From Prescottella equi (GTDB taxonomy: Bacteria; Actinomycetota; Actinomycetes; Mycobacteriales; Mycobacteriaceae), in NCBI RefSeq assembly GCF_002094305.1, contig NZ_LWTX01000011.1, forward strand, positions 62,001-126,000: a DNA stretch of 64,000 nt, in the 5' to 3' direction. The notes under the pieces are model-generated. The model was given only the letters and a program-made list of their open reading frames with translations, was not told the DNA's origin and made no database searches. Numbering within the stretch: the stretch's first letter is position 1; every line of letters begins with the position of its first letter. This document shows, one piece after another, positions 26,079-34,457 of the stretch. The position numbers and the translations under genes were made by a program.

Positions 26079-26123
26079 AGGGTCCCTTCGTGCGCTGGCA
26101 GCGCATGAAGGGACCCTTCAGCT
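26073..26123. terminator. Long bidirectional hairpin
   Basis: 17-bp arms (26073-26089, 26107-26123) enclose a second 6-bp stem (TGCGCT/AGCGCA). Each outer arm itself contains the palindrome AAGGGTCCCTT. It lies between the convergent paralogue gene and the SRPBCC gene; the left arm includes the last codons of the former. Confidence 0.75.
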
Positions 26124-26139
26124 CGTGCGTCGGAGCGGA

Positions 26140-26565
26140 TCAGGCGAAGTGCGCCTGCACCGCCTGGAGTCCGGCGACGTAGACGCCGTCGCCGAAGATC
26201 TGCTCGACGGTGGCGACCGCGTCGTCCTCGGACTCGTAGGTTGCGCTCCAACGGATCTCGGACTTGTCCCCCTGTGGGATCACCGCGAGGGTGGCGACGT
26301 AGTCGCTGATCGGGAGCATCGGGTCGAGCACCTCGTAGCTGTAGCTGTGTCCCTCGGGATCGCGGGCGACGAGTTCCTCGCGGGCGACGACGCGGCCGTC
26401 GACCGAGAAGGTGCGGATCGAGCCGACCTGCGTCGGATCGCCCTCGATTTCGGCCGGCGGGACGCTGGGGTGCCAGACCCCCAGGCCGTCGAAGGCGCCG
26501 ATGTGGGACCAGACGCTGTCCGCGTCGGCCGCGACGACGATGCTGCGTACGAGTGACCGAGCCAT
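26140..26565 (-). CDS. SRPBCC (polyketide cyclase/dehydrase-like) protein
   Basis: 141 residues of the START-like hydrophobic-pocket fold: N-terminal strand SLVRSIVVAADADSVWSHIG, a YSYEVLDPMLPISDYVATLAV core and a long C-terminal helix (DAVATVEQIFGDGVYVAGLQ). Related proteins bind or modify hydrophobic ligands; members near MxaD are of unknown role. ATG at 26565 with GGAG 7 bases upstream. Same strand as, and 46 bp downstream of, the TetR gene, so likely in its operon. Confidence 0.8.
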   Translation of the reverse strand: MARSLVRSIVVAADADSVWSHIGAFDGLGVWHPSVPPAEIEGDPTQVGSIRTFSVDGRVVAREELVARDPEGHSYSYEVLDPMLPISDYVATLAVIPQGDKSEIRWSATYESEDDAVATVEQIFGDGVYVAGLQAVQAHFA

Positions 26566-26611
26566 GTGTGTCTCCGTTTCCGCTGTAGAGCTTCTTCCGA
26601 TGGGGGTGGGG

Positions 26612-27241
26612 TCAAACGTTTCGGGGCGACCGGTCGACGTCCAGGCGGAGCACCGACAGCGCGGACGCCGCCAGCTCACCGACGTCGGCCGGCCCGCCGG
26701 GGTCGTTCGGATCGCACGTCACCCAGTACTCGATTGCCACGGTGAGGGCGCCGAGCAGCATGTGCGACAGCAGGCGGGCCTCGATGCCCGCCGGGTCCAG
26801 GCCCGCCCGCTCGGCGAGGTGCGGCCGCACGTCGTCGGCGAGGTCGTGCGCCGCCACCATCCACCGGGCGCGGATGCCGGGCACCGACGTCATGATGACG
26901 AAGAGGTCGCGCGTGGAGACGAGGGAGGCGTACCGGTCCTGACGCACACACTCGACGAACGCCTCGTGCACGGCGGTCGCCACGGAATCCGTCGACGGGC
27001 GGGCGGCGAGGTTCTCCGCGAAGTCTCGAATGCCGGAGGTGAGCACCGCCGTCAGGGTGTCCTCCTTGGCCTCACAGTGCCGGTAGAACGTCCGCACGGA
27101 GATTCCGGCACCCTGCGCGATGTCCTCGACCGACGTCGCGTCGAAGCCGTCGGCGATGAACAGTTTCGCGGCGGCCGCCGCAATGTCCATGCGCACGGCG
27201 TCGCGTCGCCGTTCGGCCAAACCACGCTGGTCGCGTTTCAC
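26612..27241 (-). CDS. TetR family transcriptional regulator
   Basis: 209 residues: HTH in AAAAKLFIADGFDATSVEDI...GISVRTFYRHCEAKEDTL (residues about 20-60) and a C-terminal helical ligand domain. The GTG at 27241 is preceded by GGAGG at a 6-base spacing and opens (V)KRDQRGLAERRRDAVRMDIA; the frame upstream is a Cys-rich non-protein-like stretch. Divergent from the SDR gene, with a dyad and direct repeats between them, so autoregulation and SDR control are likely. Ligand unknown. Confidence 0.9.
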   Translation of the reverse strand: MKRDQRGLAERRRDAVRMDIAAAAAKLFIADGFDATSVEDIAQGAGISVRTFYRHCEAKEDTLTAVLTSGIRDFAENLAARPSTDSVATAVHEAFVECVRQDRYASLVSTRDLFVIMTSVPGIRARWMVAAHDLADDVRPHLAERAGLDPAGIEARLLSHMLLGALTVAIEYWVTCDPNDPGGPADVGELAASALSVLRLDVDRSPRNV

Positions 27242-27255
27242 CAAGCACCTCCGAA

Positions 27256-27269
27256 TGTGTCTTGACACA
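27256..27269. promoter_or_regulatory. Candidate TetR operator (perfect dyad)
   Basis: TGTGTC-TT-GACACA is a 14-bp perfect inverted repeat 14 bp upstream of the tetR-type start codon, a normal place for an autoregulatory TetR operator. Confidence 0.6.
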
Positions 27270-27280
27270 CAGTAGCAGGG

Positions 27281-27313
27281 TGGCACAGACTGGCATCCTG
27301 GCACAGATTGGCA
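27281..27313. repeat. Tandem 15-bp direct repeat, 18-bp period
   Basis: TGGCACAGACTGGCA (27281-27295) and TGGCACAGATTGGCA (27299-27313) differ at one base. The period of 18 bp and location in the tetR-SDR divergent promoter suggest a second regulatory element, perhaps for another protein. Confidence 0.6.
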
Positions 27314-27370
27314 CACGGAGAGTGGTGCCGATCACCCGACACCGCCTCCCTCGACTCGAAAGGGCAGGAC

Positions 27371-28147
27371 ATGCCCCGCACATTCCTCGTCACCGGCAGC
27401 GCCTCCGGAATCGGCGCCGCAACCGCTTCGCACCTGCGCGCACAGGGCGACCGTGTGATCGGCGCAGACCTGCGCGACGCGGACATCACCGCCGACCTCG
27501 CCACCGACGAGGGCCGCGCTGCCCTCGTGGAGCAGGCCCGCGAGCTCACCGGCGGACGTCTCGACGGCGTCGTCGCGTGCGCCGGTGTGGCGCTGTTCGA
27601 TCCGCTCACCATCAAGGTCAACTACTTCGGCGCGGTCGCGACGCTCGAGGGCCTGCGCCCGCTCCTGGCGGCCGGGACCGATCCTCGCGCGGTGGTGATC
27701 TCGTCGGTCGCGTCGCTGCATCCGTCCGATCCGGCGATCGTCGACGCCGCTCTCGCCGGAGACGAGGCGGCCGCCGTCGCAGCTGCGAGTGCGGCCGTGG
27801 CGCAGGGCGACGGGGCGCAGGTCTACGCGTCGTCGAAGGCCGCGATCGCGCGATGGGTGCGCCGCACCGCGATCACGCCCGAGTGGGCGAAGGCCGGCAT
27901 CCCGCTCAACGCGATCGCACCGGGCACGATCGTCACGCCGATGATCCAGGCGATGCTCGACACCGAAGCCGGACGCCGGGCGATCGACGGTGCCGTGCCG
28001 ATGCCACTGAACGGTCACGCCCGCCCGGAGCAGGTGGCGCCGCTGCTGGCGTGGCTCACCTCCCCCGCGAACACGCACGTCACCGGTCAGGTGGTGTTCG
28101 TGGACGGCGGCGCCGACGCGGTCCTCCGCGGCGATCAGAGCTGGTAG
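27371..28147 (+). CDS. Short-chain dehydrogenase/reductase (hydroxysteroid-dehydrogenase-like)
   Basis: 258 residues. NAD(P) loop TGSASGIG (about residues 8-15), ADLRDADI (acidic residues after strand 2 suggest NAD), ISSVAS for the catalytic Ser and YASSK for Tyr/Lys. The pattern, with an insert of about 30 Ala-rich residues before YxxxK and the ending TGQVVFVDGGADAVLRG, fits 3-alpha-hydroxysteroid dehydrogenase-like SDRs. ATG at 27371 gives the expected MPRTFLVTGSASG opening. Divergent from the TetR gene and followed 41 bp later by an IclR gene. Confidence 0.85.
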   Translation: MPRTFLVTGSASGIGAATASHLRAQGDRVIGADLRDADITADLATDEGRAALVEQARELTGGRLDGVVACAGVALFDPLTIKVNYFGAVATLEGLRPLLAAGTDPRAVVISSVASLHPSDPAIVDAALAGDEAAAVAAASAAVAQGDGAQVYASSKAAIARWVRRTAITPEWAKAGIPLNAIAPGTIVTPMIQAMLDTEAGRRAIDGAVPMPLNGHARPEQVAPLLAWLTSPANTHVTGQVVFVDGGADAVLRGDQSW

Positions 28148-28187
28148 TCCGCAACATCATTCGGCCGCGGCCAGGAAAGGAGCGATC

Positions 28188-28994
28188 GTGACGACGTTCG
28201 GTCGGCCGACTGACATCTCCCCCACAGACCGCGCGGTGCCGCCGTCGATGGTCGACCGGATGACGGTCATCCTCGACGCCTTCGGCGGTTTCTCCTCACG
28301 GGTGCCGCTCGAGGAACTCGCGCGGCGCACCCGGCTGCCACGGTCGACGGTCCATCGCATTCTCGATTCGCTCCTGCGCCTGGGCTGGGTGGAGCATTCC
28401 CCCGGCGGTTACCACCTCGGGCCGCGCCTGCACCGGCTCGGCGGCGGCGAGGGGCACCACGGCCAGATCCGCGCGGCCGCGGCGTCGGCGCTCAACGACC
28501 TGCACCACCGCACGGGCCTGGTCGTGCACCTCGGGGTACTGGACGGCACCGACCTGCTGTACCTCGACCGGATCGGTGCCCGGCCGGACTCGCCGTCGAA
28601 TGTTCGTGTCGGGGGCCAGGTCCCGGCACACGCCACCGCCGCGGGCAAGGCGATCCTCGCAAGCCTGGTCCCCGAGCAGATCGACCAGGAGTACGCCGGC
28701 ACGCCGATGCGGCGCTGCACCGATCGGACGATCGCGGATCTGCCCGCACTGCACCGCGATCTGGGTCGCGTGCGGACCCGGCGCGGTGTGGCGTTCGCCC
28801 GCGACGAGTCGACGACCGGCGTGATGTGCGTGGGGGCACCGGTCCGGGTGGACGGCGGGACTGTCGCCGCGGTGTCCCTGTGCGGCGGGTCCGCGGACGC
28901 CCCGCGGCTCGAGCGATGCGCGCCGCTCGTTCTCGAGACCGGACGGGTCGTGGCCACGGCTCTCGCCGCAGCGGTGCAGTTGCTCTCCGCCTGA
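28188..28994 (+). CDS. IclR family transcriptional regulator
   Basis: 268 residues: N-terminal wHTH (LEELARRTRLPRSTVHRILDSLLRLGWVE, about residues 40-70) and the C-terminal GAF-like effector domain (GQVPAHATAAGKAILASL, RTRRGVAFARDE). GTG at 28188 with AAGGAG 6 bases upstream. IclR proteins control catabolic genes for aromatic and small organic acids; the adjacent SDR, transcribed in the same direction, is the most likely partner. Confidence 0.9.
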   Translation: MTTFGRPTDISPTDRAVPPSMVDRMTVILDAFGGFSSRVPLEELARRTRLPRSTVHRILDSLLRLGWVEHSPGGYHLGPRLHRLGGGEGHHGQIRAAAASALNDLHHRTGLVVHLGVLDGTDLLYLDRIGARPDSPSNVRVGGQVPAHATAAGKAILASLVPEQIDQEYAGTPMRRCTDRTIADLPALHRDLGRVRTRRGVAFARDESTTGVMCVGAPVRVDGGTVAAVSLCGGSADAPRLERCAPLVLETGRVVATALAAAVQLLSA

Positions 28995-29014
28995 CCTGGC
29001 CGGCCCGACACCAT

Positions 29015-29033
29015 TACTACGCAATGTAGTAAA
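29015..29033. promoter_or_regulatory. BlaI/MecI-like operator palindrome
   Basis: TTACTAC-GCAAT-GTAGTAA has perfect 7-bp arms and resembles the TACTAC/GTAGTA operators of BlaI-type repressors in mycobacteria. It stands just upstream of the promoter (-10 TAGGTT at 29062-29067) of the membrane-anchored hydrolase. No blaI gene is in the window. Confidence 0.55.
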
Positions 29034-29073
29034 AAGGGCCCGCGGCAGACCGCTCGTCGGATAGGTTGACCCC

Positions 29074-30186
29074 ATGGGGATTACGGGGAGGCCTGATCCA
29101 TCCGTCGCCGGAGCGCTTTCGGACGAGCGGCGCGACTGCGAAACATATTGGGAGACAGAGGAATCACCGCCCCCGAAACGACGACGCCGGCTGATTCGTG
29201 CGGCGGGGTGGACTTTCGCGGGGCTGGCCGTGCTCATCGTTGCGGCAGTCGCGATTTCGACCGCCTTCCACTGGTGGCAGACGCCGCGCGACAAGCAGGC
29301 CATCGAGCAGCTGATCGGCCCCGAACACCGGTACGTCGACGTGGACGGACACCGGATGAGCGTCGCGGTGCAAGGGTCGGGACCACGGACCATCGTCCTG
29401 ATGCCGGGCCTGGCCACCCCGGAGCCGATCATCGGTTTCGACCCTCTCGCACAGCGTCTGGCAGAGCACAACACAGTAGTCACCGTCGAACCCTTCGGCA
29501 CGGGACTCAGCGACGGCACCGACGCTCCCCGCACCAGCGAGATGATCGTCGACGAGACTCGTTCCGCGGTAGCAGAATTGGGATTCGACGGCCCGTACGT
29601 CCTCATGCCGCACTCCGTTTCGGGGCTGTACGCGATGTGGTGGACCACCCACTACCCGGACGAGGTTGCCGCAGTGGTGGGGCTCGACGACGAGCGTTAC
29701 ACCACCGATGCCGCCCACGGCTCGCCGGACTGGCCGAGTTGGATGTCCATCGTGAACGCCGCAGGAGGCACCCGGGATCTCATCGCGCTGGACAAGAGCA
29801 CCGATTACCTGGGACTGGTAGCCGACTACCGGGAGAGTCTGGGCGACGCCGCCGAATTCACCTCCGAGCAACAGGACCTGTACCTGCGGGCGTATTCGTG
29901 GGTGTTGAATCCGACCGTACTGGACGAGATGGCTCGTGGCGCACAGAACGTGCAGGCGGCCGAGGGCGCGGTGTTCCCGCCGACGCTGCCGGCCCTGTCG
30001 TTCCTCGCCTCCTCCTCACTCGAAGTGGAGCCGGAGTGGGAGTCCGCGCACCGCGCCGCGATCAGCAACCCGTCGATCCAGCGGGTCGCGGTCATGGACG
30101 GTCACCACTATCTCTTCCACGCCCACGCGGCGGAGATTGCCGAGTCGACACAGAGGTTCCTCGACGAGCACGTCCCGACGCGCTGA
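29074..30186 (+). CDS. Membrane-anchored alpha/beta hydrolase, extracytoplasmic
   Basis: 370 residues. Polar N-terminus with an Arg cluster (PPPKRRRRLIRAAGW), one transmembrane helix (about 45-65), then an alpha/beta hydrolase domain outside the membrane: LMPGLATPEPI oxyanion region, nucleophile in MPHSVSG (GxSxG variant PHSVSG) and a C-terminal His in DGHHYLFHAH. Substrate unknown. A TAGGTT -10 six bases before the ATG implies a leaderless mRNA. The upstream BlaI-like palindrome suggests co-regulation with cell-wall/beta-lactam stress genes, which is an inference. Confidence 0.8.
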   Translation: MGITGRPDPSVAGALSDERRDCETYWETEESPPPKRRRRLIRAAGWTFAGLAVLIVAAVAISTAFHWWQTPRDKQAIEQLIGPEHRYVDVDGHRMSVAVQGSGPRTIVLMPGLATPEPIIGFDPLAQRLAEHNTVVTVEPFGTGLSDGTDAPRTSEMIVDETRSAVAELGFDGPYVLMPHSVSGLYAMWWTTHYPDEVAAVVGLDDERYTTDAAHGSPDWPSWMSIVNAAGGTRDLIALDKSTDYLGLVADYRESLGDAAEFTSEQQDLYLRAYSWVLNPTVLDEMARGAQNVQAAEGAVFPPTLPALSFLASSSLEVEPEWESAHRAAISNPSIQRVAVMDGHHYLFHAHAAEIAESTQRFLDEHVPTR

Positions 30187-30224
30187 CCTGGTCGACGCGT
30201 GACCGGAACCGGGCTACGGAGGGG

Positions 30225-30650
30225 CTAGTCTCCCTCTGCCCCGGCCAGGATTCCCAGCTTGGACTCCTCTGCCGCCGCATCCACACCGCCGTCCTTGGCC
30301 GCGATGCGCTCGATCAGTTCCCCGACCGCACGAGCGACCGTTTCGCGCACGAACGCATCGGGGTCCTCCGCCGTCTCGACATCGGCGCGACCGATGTGGA
30401 TCTGGGCAGTCACGGAGCGCTTCGCGACCGAGACCCGCGGGTTCCGCAGCCCGGTCGGCCCGTCCGTCGACGAGATCGATCCCCCGACGTGCAGCAGCAC
30501 GTCCAGGTCGTAGGAGAAGCGGAGCCCACCCAGCCGGCGCTTCATGCGGGTGACCGCAGCGATCCACTCACCGGGCACGTCCGGGCCGCCGTACACGGTC
30601 CGGAACGTCAGCCGGCCGGTGGGCTCGGAGGCATCTGCTGCGCTGTCCAC
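30225..30650 (-). CDS. Uncharacterised 141-residue protein
   Basis: Soluble protein opening (GTG)DSAADASEPTGRLTFRTVYGG and containing RMKRRLGGLRFSYDLDVLLHVGGSI and a helical C-terminal half (AFVRETVARAVGELIERIAAKDGG). No family recognised. The GTG at 30650 is strongly supported: a perfect TATACT -10 (30663-30658 on the minus strand) lies exactly 7 bases upstream, so the mRNA would start at the GTG. It faces the hydrolase gene with 38 bp between stops. Confidence 0.65.
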   Translation of the reverse strand: MDSAADASEPTGRLTFRTVYGGPDVPGEWIAAVTRMKRRLGGLRFSYDLDVLLHVGGSISSTDGPTGLRNPRVSVAKRSVTAQIHIGRADVETAEDPDAFVRETVARAVGELIERIAAKDGGVDAAAEESKLGILAGAEGD

Positions 30651-30781
30651 CCCGCCGAGTATAGGGCGGTTCGCACGCCACAGCGGTCTGCGTGAGCGTC
30701 GCGCGGCCGCGAGCTCATTCACCGCGTGGCGCAATGGAACCGGACGTGGGACGAGTCCCGAGACGGCTCGGTGGAACCCCG

Positions 30782-31975
30782 TCAGGTGGCCGGAAGGACG
30801 GGCTGTGGGTCCGGTTCTCGCCGGTCGGTGTCCGGTGCGGGAGGCGGCGGGTCGACCTCCGCCGCAACCGCAACGCTCCGCACGTCCCCTCCGATCAGGA
30901 CGTTCACCCATCGGCTGGCCGGATCGATGTCGAGAAGCATGGCCTTGACGAGCAGGGTCATCGGAATGGCGAGCAACGCGCCGAGCGGGCCGAGTACCCA
31001 GGCCCAGAACACCAACGCCAGGAACGTCACCGTCACACTCATCCCGACGGCATCGCCGACGAACTTCGGCTGGATGATCGACTGGATGACGAAGTTGATC
31101 ACGCAGTAGACCACGATGACCCACACCATCAGGCCGGGACCGCCGTCGAGCAGTGCGAGCAATGCCGGCGGGATCACGCCGATCACGAATCCGATGTTGG
31201 GTATGTAGTTCGTGATGAAAGACAGCAGCGCCCACAGCACCGGAAGTGGCACTCCCATCAGCCACAGCGCCCCGCCGTCGAGCACCGCCACGATGAGGCC
31301 GAACACGGTGGACACGACCAGGTACTTACGGGTTCCCGCAGCGAAAGTCGATAGTGCGTAGGCGATCTCGGGCCGACTTCGGGCGACGATCTGCATCTTC
31401 CTGCCGATGCTCATCCCGTCGAACGCCATGAACAACAGCAGCGCCAGGATGAAGAAGAGGTTGGAGAACACCCCGAGAAGACCCTGCAGCGCCGATTCGA
31501 TCAGTCCGACGACCTTACCGACGTCGACGCTGCTGAGCATGTTGTGGATCTGCTCGGAGTTCACACCCGCCCCGGCCAGGAACGATCGGACGTCCTCCAG
31601 CAGGTCGTCCACCGTGTCCGAATACTGCGGCAGCTGGGTGGCCAGTTGCGCGGCGGACACCGCCAGGGCCGCGATCAGCCCGATGAGGATCAGGTACACC
31701 ACGAGCACCGTGGTGATCATTCCGATCCACGCCGGAAGCCCGCGACGCTGCATCCAGGACTGGATCGGCTGCACCGCGACGGTGAGCATGAGCGCCAGGA
31801 ACACCGGGCCGAGGATCCCCGCGAAGACCTTGATCCCGGCGATCGACACCACGGCGCCCGCGCCGGCGAGGAGCACGATCAGCCCGCGCGGGATCGCCCA
31901 CGGCGCCGGCGTCAGGGTGGGCACCGGCACCGCGGGCGCGGTCCGGTCGGATCGAGTTCTGGGTGAGCGGGTCAT
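30782..31975 (-). CDS. AI-2E family transporter (PerM/YdiK-like)
   Basis: 397 residues with about eight membrane helices, including the family's conserved C-terminal block: NYIPNIGFVIGVIPPALLALL and GMSVTVTFLALVFWAWVLG...PMTLLVKAMLL. Some members export signalling or other small molecules or act as Na+/H+ exchangers; this one's substrate is unknown. Proline-rich cytosolic tail. It lies 31 bp downstream of the DUF1269 gene, so both are probably cotranscribed. Confidence 0.9.
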   Translation of the reverse strand: MTRSPRTRSDRTAPAVPVPTLTPAPWAIPRGLIVLLAGAGAVVSIAGIKVFAGILGPVFLALMLTVAVQPIQSWMQRRGLPAWIGMITTVLVVYLILIGLIAALAVSAAQLATQLPQYSDTVDDLLEDVRSFLAGAGVNSEQIHNMLSSVDVGKVVGLIESALQGLLGVFSNLFFILALLLFMAFDGMSIGRKMQIVARSRPEIAYALSTFAAGTRKYLVVSTVFGLIVAVLDGGALWLMGVPLPVLWALLSFITNYIPNIGFVIGVIPPALLALLDGGPGLMVWVIVVYCVINFVIQSIIQPKFVGDAVGMSVTVTFLALVFWAWVLGPLGALLAIPMTLLVKAMLLDIDPASRWVNVLIGGDVRSVAVAAEVDPPPPAPDTDRREPDPQPVLPAT

Positions 31976-32006
31976 CGTCCCTCCCGGACCGAGAGTGGGT
32001 TACCGG

Positions 32007-32495
32007 TCAGTCCGCGAACACCTCCCGGAGGTGCGCCTCCTGCTCGTGGGACAGATTGGTGGAGATCAGTTCGGCGTGCTGGCCGTGGAACTCGTCGTGC
32101 ACTCGGTCGAGCGTCGCATCCGAGGTGAGCACGAAGAGCGCCGACGTCCCCGGGGTGATCTGGTCCTTGAGTCGCTTGATGAAGTCGTCGTCGATTCCGA
32201 CGTCGGTCAGCGCCCCGGTCAGCGCCCCGACGGCCGCCCCGACGGCGACGCCGATCAGGGGGACGAAGAACAGAATGCCGAAGAGCAGTCCCCAGAAGGC
32301 GCCACCGAGTGCGCCCGCGCCGGCCAGATTGTGCAGCTGCCGGGTCTTCGGCTTCTTGCGGCCCTCCGGCCAGCTCACCACTGCCGCATCGTGAACGGTG
32401 AGCAGTTCCTGCTTGCGCAGGTCTTCCAACGTCGCGACGGCGGTATCGGCTCCGGTGGGGGACGCGAACTTCCAGACAGTCAGTGTTCCTGCCAT
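32007..32495 (-). CDS. DUF1269 family membrane protein
   Basis: 162 residues. N-terminal ferredoxin-like half (TLTVWKFASPTGADTAVATLEDLRKQ), a glycine-zipper hydrophobic hairpin (GALGGAFWGLLFGILFFVPLIGVAVGAAVGALTGAL, about residues 60-95, here described not as one motif), and a C-terminal domain ending EEVFAD-like LREVFAD. Common near stress genes in actinobacteria; function unknown. ATG at 32495 has GAGGAG at a 6-base spacing; the ATG two codons upstream overlaps that SD. Confidence 0.85.
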   Translation of the reverse strand: MAGTLTVWKFASPTGADTAVATLEDLRKQELLTVHDAAVVSWPEGRKKPKTRQLHNLAGAGALGGAFWGLLFGILFFVPLIGVAVGAAVGALTGALTDVGIDDDFIKRLKDQITPGTSALFVLTSDATLDRVHDEFHGQHAELISTNLSHEQEAHLREVFAD

Positions 32496-32648
32496 GATCA
32501 TCTCCTCGGGATCGAGAGCCGGATCGGCCCTGTCAGCACCGTAGAAGCTGAACCCTCGCGAGAACTCACACCTTTCGGATGAAGTCCCGAGCCACCCGGT
32601 CGCTCCGGATGCGTCGAGACGGTGCGACCCACACCCCGGCGCCGCCGA

Positions 32649-33272
32649 TCAACCTGCGACCGGCTCCGTGACGCCCAACGACAGCGCACCCATGATCTTC
32701 GGCGCGCCCTTTTCGTAGAAGGTGTCCAGATCACGAACCTCGAAGCCCGCCCCGCGCAGGAGCGCCGGGATGTCGCGCGTGAGATGGCAGCCACCGGCGA
32801 CCGCCTTCTGGATCGGTTCGAAGCGGCGCTGCCAACGCCGAACCTTGTCGTGCGGCGCGAGCCCGTGCTCGACGAAGTGCAGTGTCCCCCCGGGCTTCAG
32901 GACACGTCGCACCTCACGCAATGCCGCGTCGACGTCCGGGATGGTGCACATCGTCCAGGTGGACAGCGCGGTGTCGAAGGTGTTGTCGGCGAACGGCAGG
33001 GCCTGACCGTCGAGGCCGGACCGTTCGACCGGGACGCGGGACCGGGCCAGACGCTTCGCGGCGAGCTTCCATGCCTCGTCGGCCGGTTCGACAGCGCTGA
33101 CGGATTCGACCGTGTCCGGGTAGAAGGGGATGTTGAGACCCGAGCCGAAACCGATCTCGAGCACGCGACCGTGCAGGCCCGCGCACGCCCGCCTCCGGGA
33201 CGCTTCCGTCAGCGACATCCCGCACGACACGTCCACCAGGCGCGGGACGATCCGATCCGCGTAGAACCCCAC
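32649..33272 (-). CDS. Class I SAM-dependent methyltransferase
   Basis: 207 residues of the Methyltransf_11/25 type. SAM motif I is VLEIGFGSGLNIPFYP, the motif II acidic residue is in VSAVEPADEA, motif III region LPFADNTFDTALSTWTMC and the post-motif LKPGGTLHFVEHG are all present. Acceptor unknown (mycobacterial homologues are often labelled phospholipid methyltransferase-like). The GTG at 33272 is favoured by GGGAGG 5 bases upstream. It follows the M20 gene by 22 bp and may be part of the ligase-amidotransferase-peptidase operon. Confidence 0.85.
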   Translation of the reverse strand: MGFYADRIVPRLVDVSCGMSLTEASRRRACAGLHGRVLEIGFGSGLNIPFYPDTVESVSAVEPADEAWKLAAKRLARSRVPVERSGLDGQALPFADNTFDTALSTWTMCTIPDVDAALREVRRVLKPGGTLHFVEHGLAPHDKVRRWQRRFEPIQKAVAGGCHLTRDIPALLRGAGFEVRDLDTFYEKGAPKIMGALSLGVTEPVAG

Positions 33273-33294
33273 CACAGCCTCCCGTTCCCGTTCC

Positions 33295-34446
33295 TCACTC
33301 CCCCGACCGATCGACGTCCCCACCGTAGGCGAGGGCGAGGAAAGTCCGCACCCCGTCCACGAGGGCACGCTCGTCCAGGTCGAAGTCGGGTGTGTGGAGA
33401 TCGCGCCGCGGACCGATGCCGTCCCAGACGCCCAGCCGCGCCATGGCACCGGGAACGTGCTCGAGGTACCACGCGAAATCCTCGCCGCCGCTGGACTGCC
33501 CGGCCTCGGCCAGGTTCTCCAGCCCGACGACGGATTGGATCGCGGAGATCATCTCGGCCGTCGCCTCCGGGTCGTTGACCACCGGCGGCACGCCCTGCAC
33601 GTACTCGAGTTCGTGCTCGACGCCGTAGGGCGCGAGAAGGTCTGTGACGGCTCGCCGCACCAGTGGCTCCACCGTGGCCCACGTCCGATGCGACGCGCTG
33701 CGCAGGGTGCCCACCAGCTCCCCGGACTCGGGTATCGCGTTGTGGACCCGTCCGGCCTGGATCCGGCCCCACGTCAACACGGTGGCGGTGCGGGCGTCGA
33801 GGCGGCGGTCGAGCACCGACGCCAGCCCGGTCACCAACACGGCGGCAGCGAAGATCAGATCCCCCGTCAGGTGTGGGCGCGCCGAATGGCCTCCGGGAGA
33901 GGACAGCCGGACCGTGAGCATGGCACCGGACGAAGTGATCGGGCCGGCCCGTGTGGCCATCTTGCCGGCCTCGAGCTGTGGAGCGCAGTGCAGGGCGAAG
34001 ATCCGCGAGACGCCCTCGAGCGCACCGGCAGCGACGACTCCGACGGAACCCCCCGGTGTCGTCTCCTCCCCCGGTTGGAAGATCAGGCGCACCCGATGCG
34101 GGGGCGGCTCGGCCGCCAGAACGGTCGCGGCCTCGAGCAGCATCGCGGTGTGCGCATCGTGCCCGCAGGCGTGACACACCCCGTCGACCGTGGACGCGTA
34201 CGGCGCTCCGGTGGTCTCCGTCAACGGGAGCGCGTCGAGGTCGGCCCGCAACGCGAGGCAGGTGGCGGTGTCGGGGCCGACATCGCACCACAACCCTGTG
34301 CCGCTCGGCAGCAGCACCGGTTCGAGCCCCACGCGGCGCAGCTGGTCGCGGACGAGCTCGGTGGTCCGGAACTCCTCGAAGGACAGTTCGGGATGGGCGT
34401 GCAGATCCCGTCGCCAGGCGACGAGCCGCTCGTGATCGATACCCAT
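33295..34446 (-). CDS. M20 family amidohydrolase/peptidase
   Basis: 383 residues of the M20D type (hippurate/IAA-amino-acid hydrolase-like). Metal ligands in order: RRDLHAHPELSFEE, CHACGHDAHTAM, FQPGEETTPGG, and LHTPDF near the C-terminus; dimerisation domain about 180-290. These enzymes cleave N-acyl or amide bonds of amino-acid conjugates. A GTG at 34461 overlapping the upstream stop as GTGA is an alternative start adding 5 residues. Operon context: it follows the S9 peptidase directly. Confidence 0.9.
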   Translation of the reverse strand: MGIDHERLVAWRRDLHAHPELSFEEFRTTELVRDQLRRVGLEPVLLPSGTGLWCDVGPDTATCLALRADLDALPLTETTGAPYASTVDGVCHACGHDAHTAMLLEAATVLAAEPPPHRVRLIFQPGEETTPGGSVGVVAAGALEGVSRIFALHCAPQLEAGKMATRAGPITSSGAMLTVRLSSPGGHSARPHLTGDLIFAAAVLVTGLASVLDRRLDARTATVLTWGRIQAGRVHNAIPESGELVGTLRSASHRTWATVEPLVRRAVTDLLAPYGVEHELEYVQGVPPVVNDPEATAEMISAIQSVVGLENLAEAGQSSGGEDFAWYLEHVPGAMARLGVWDGIGPRRDLHTPDFDLDERALVDGVRTFLALAYGGDVDRSGE

Positions 34447-34457
34447 GCGCCACCCCG

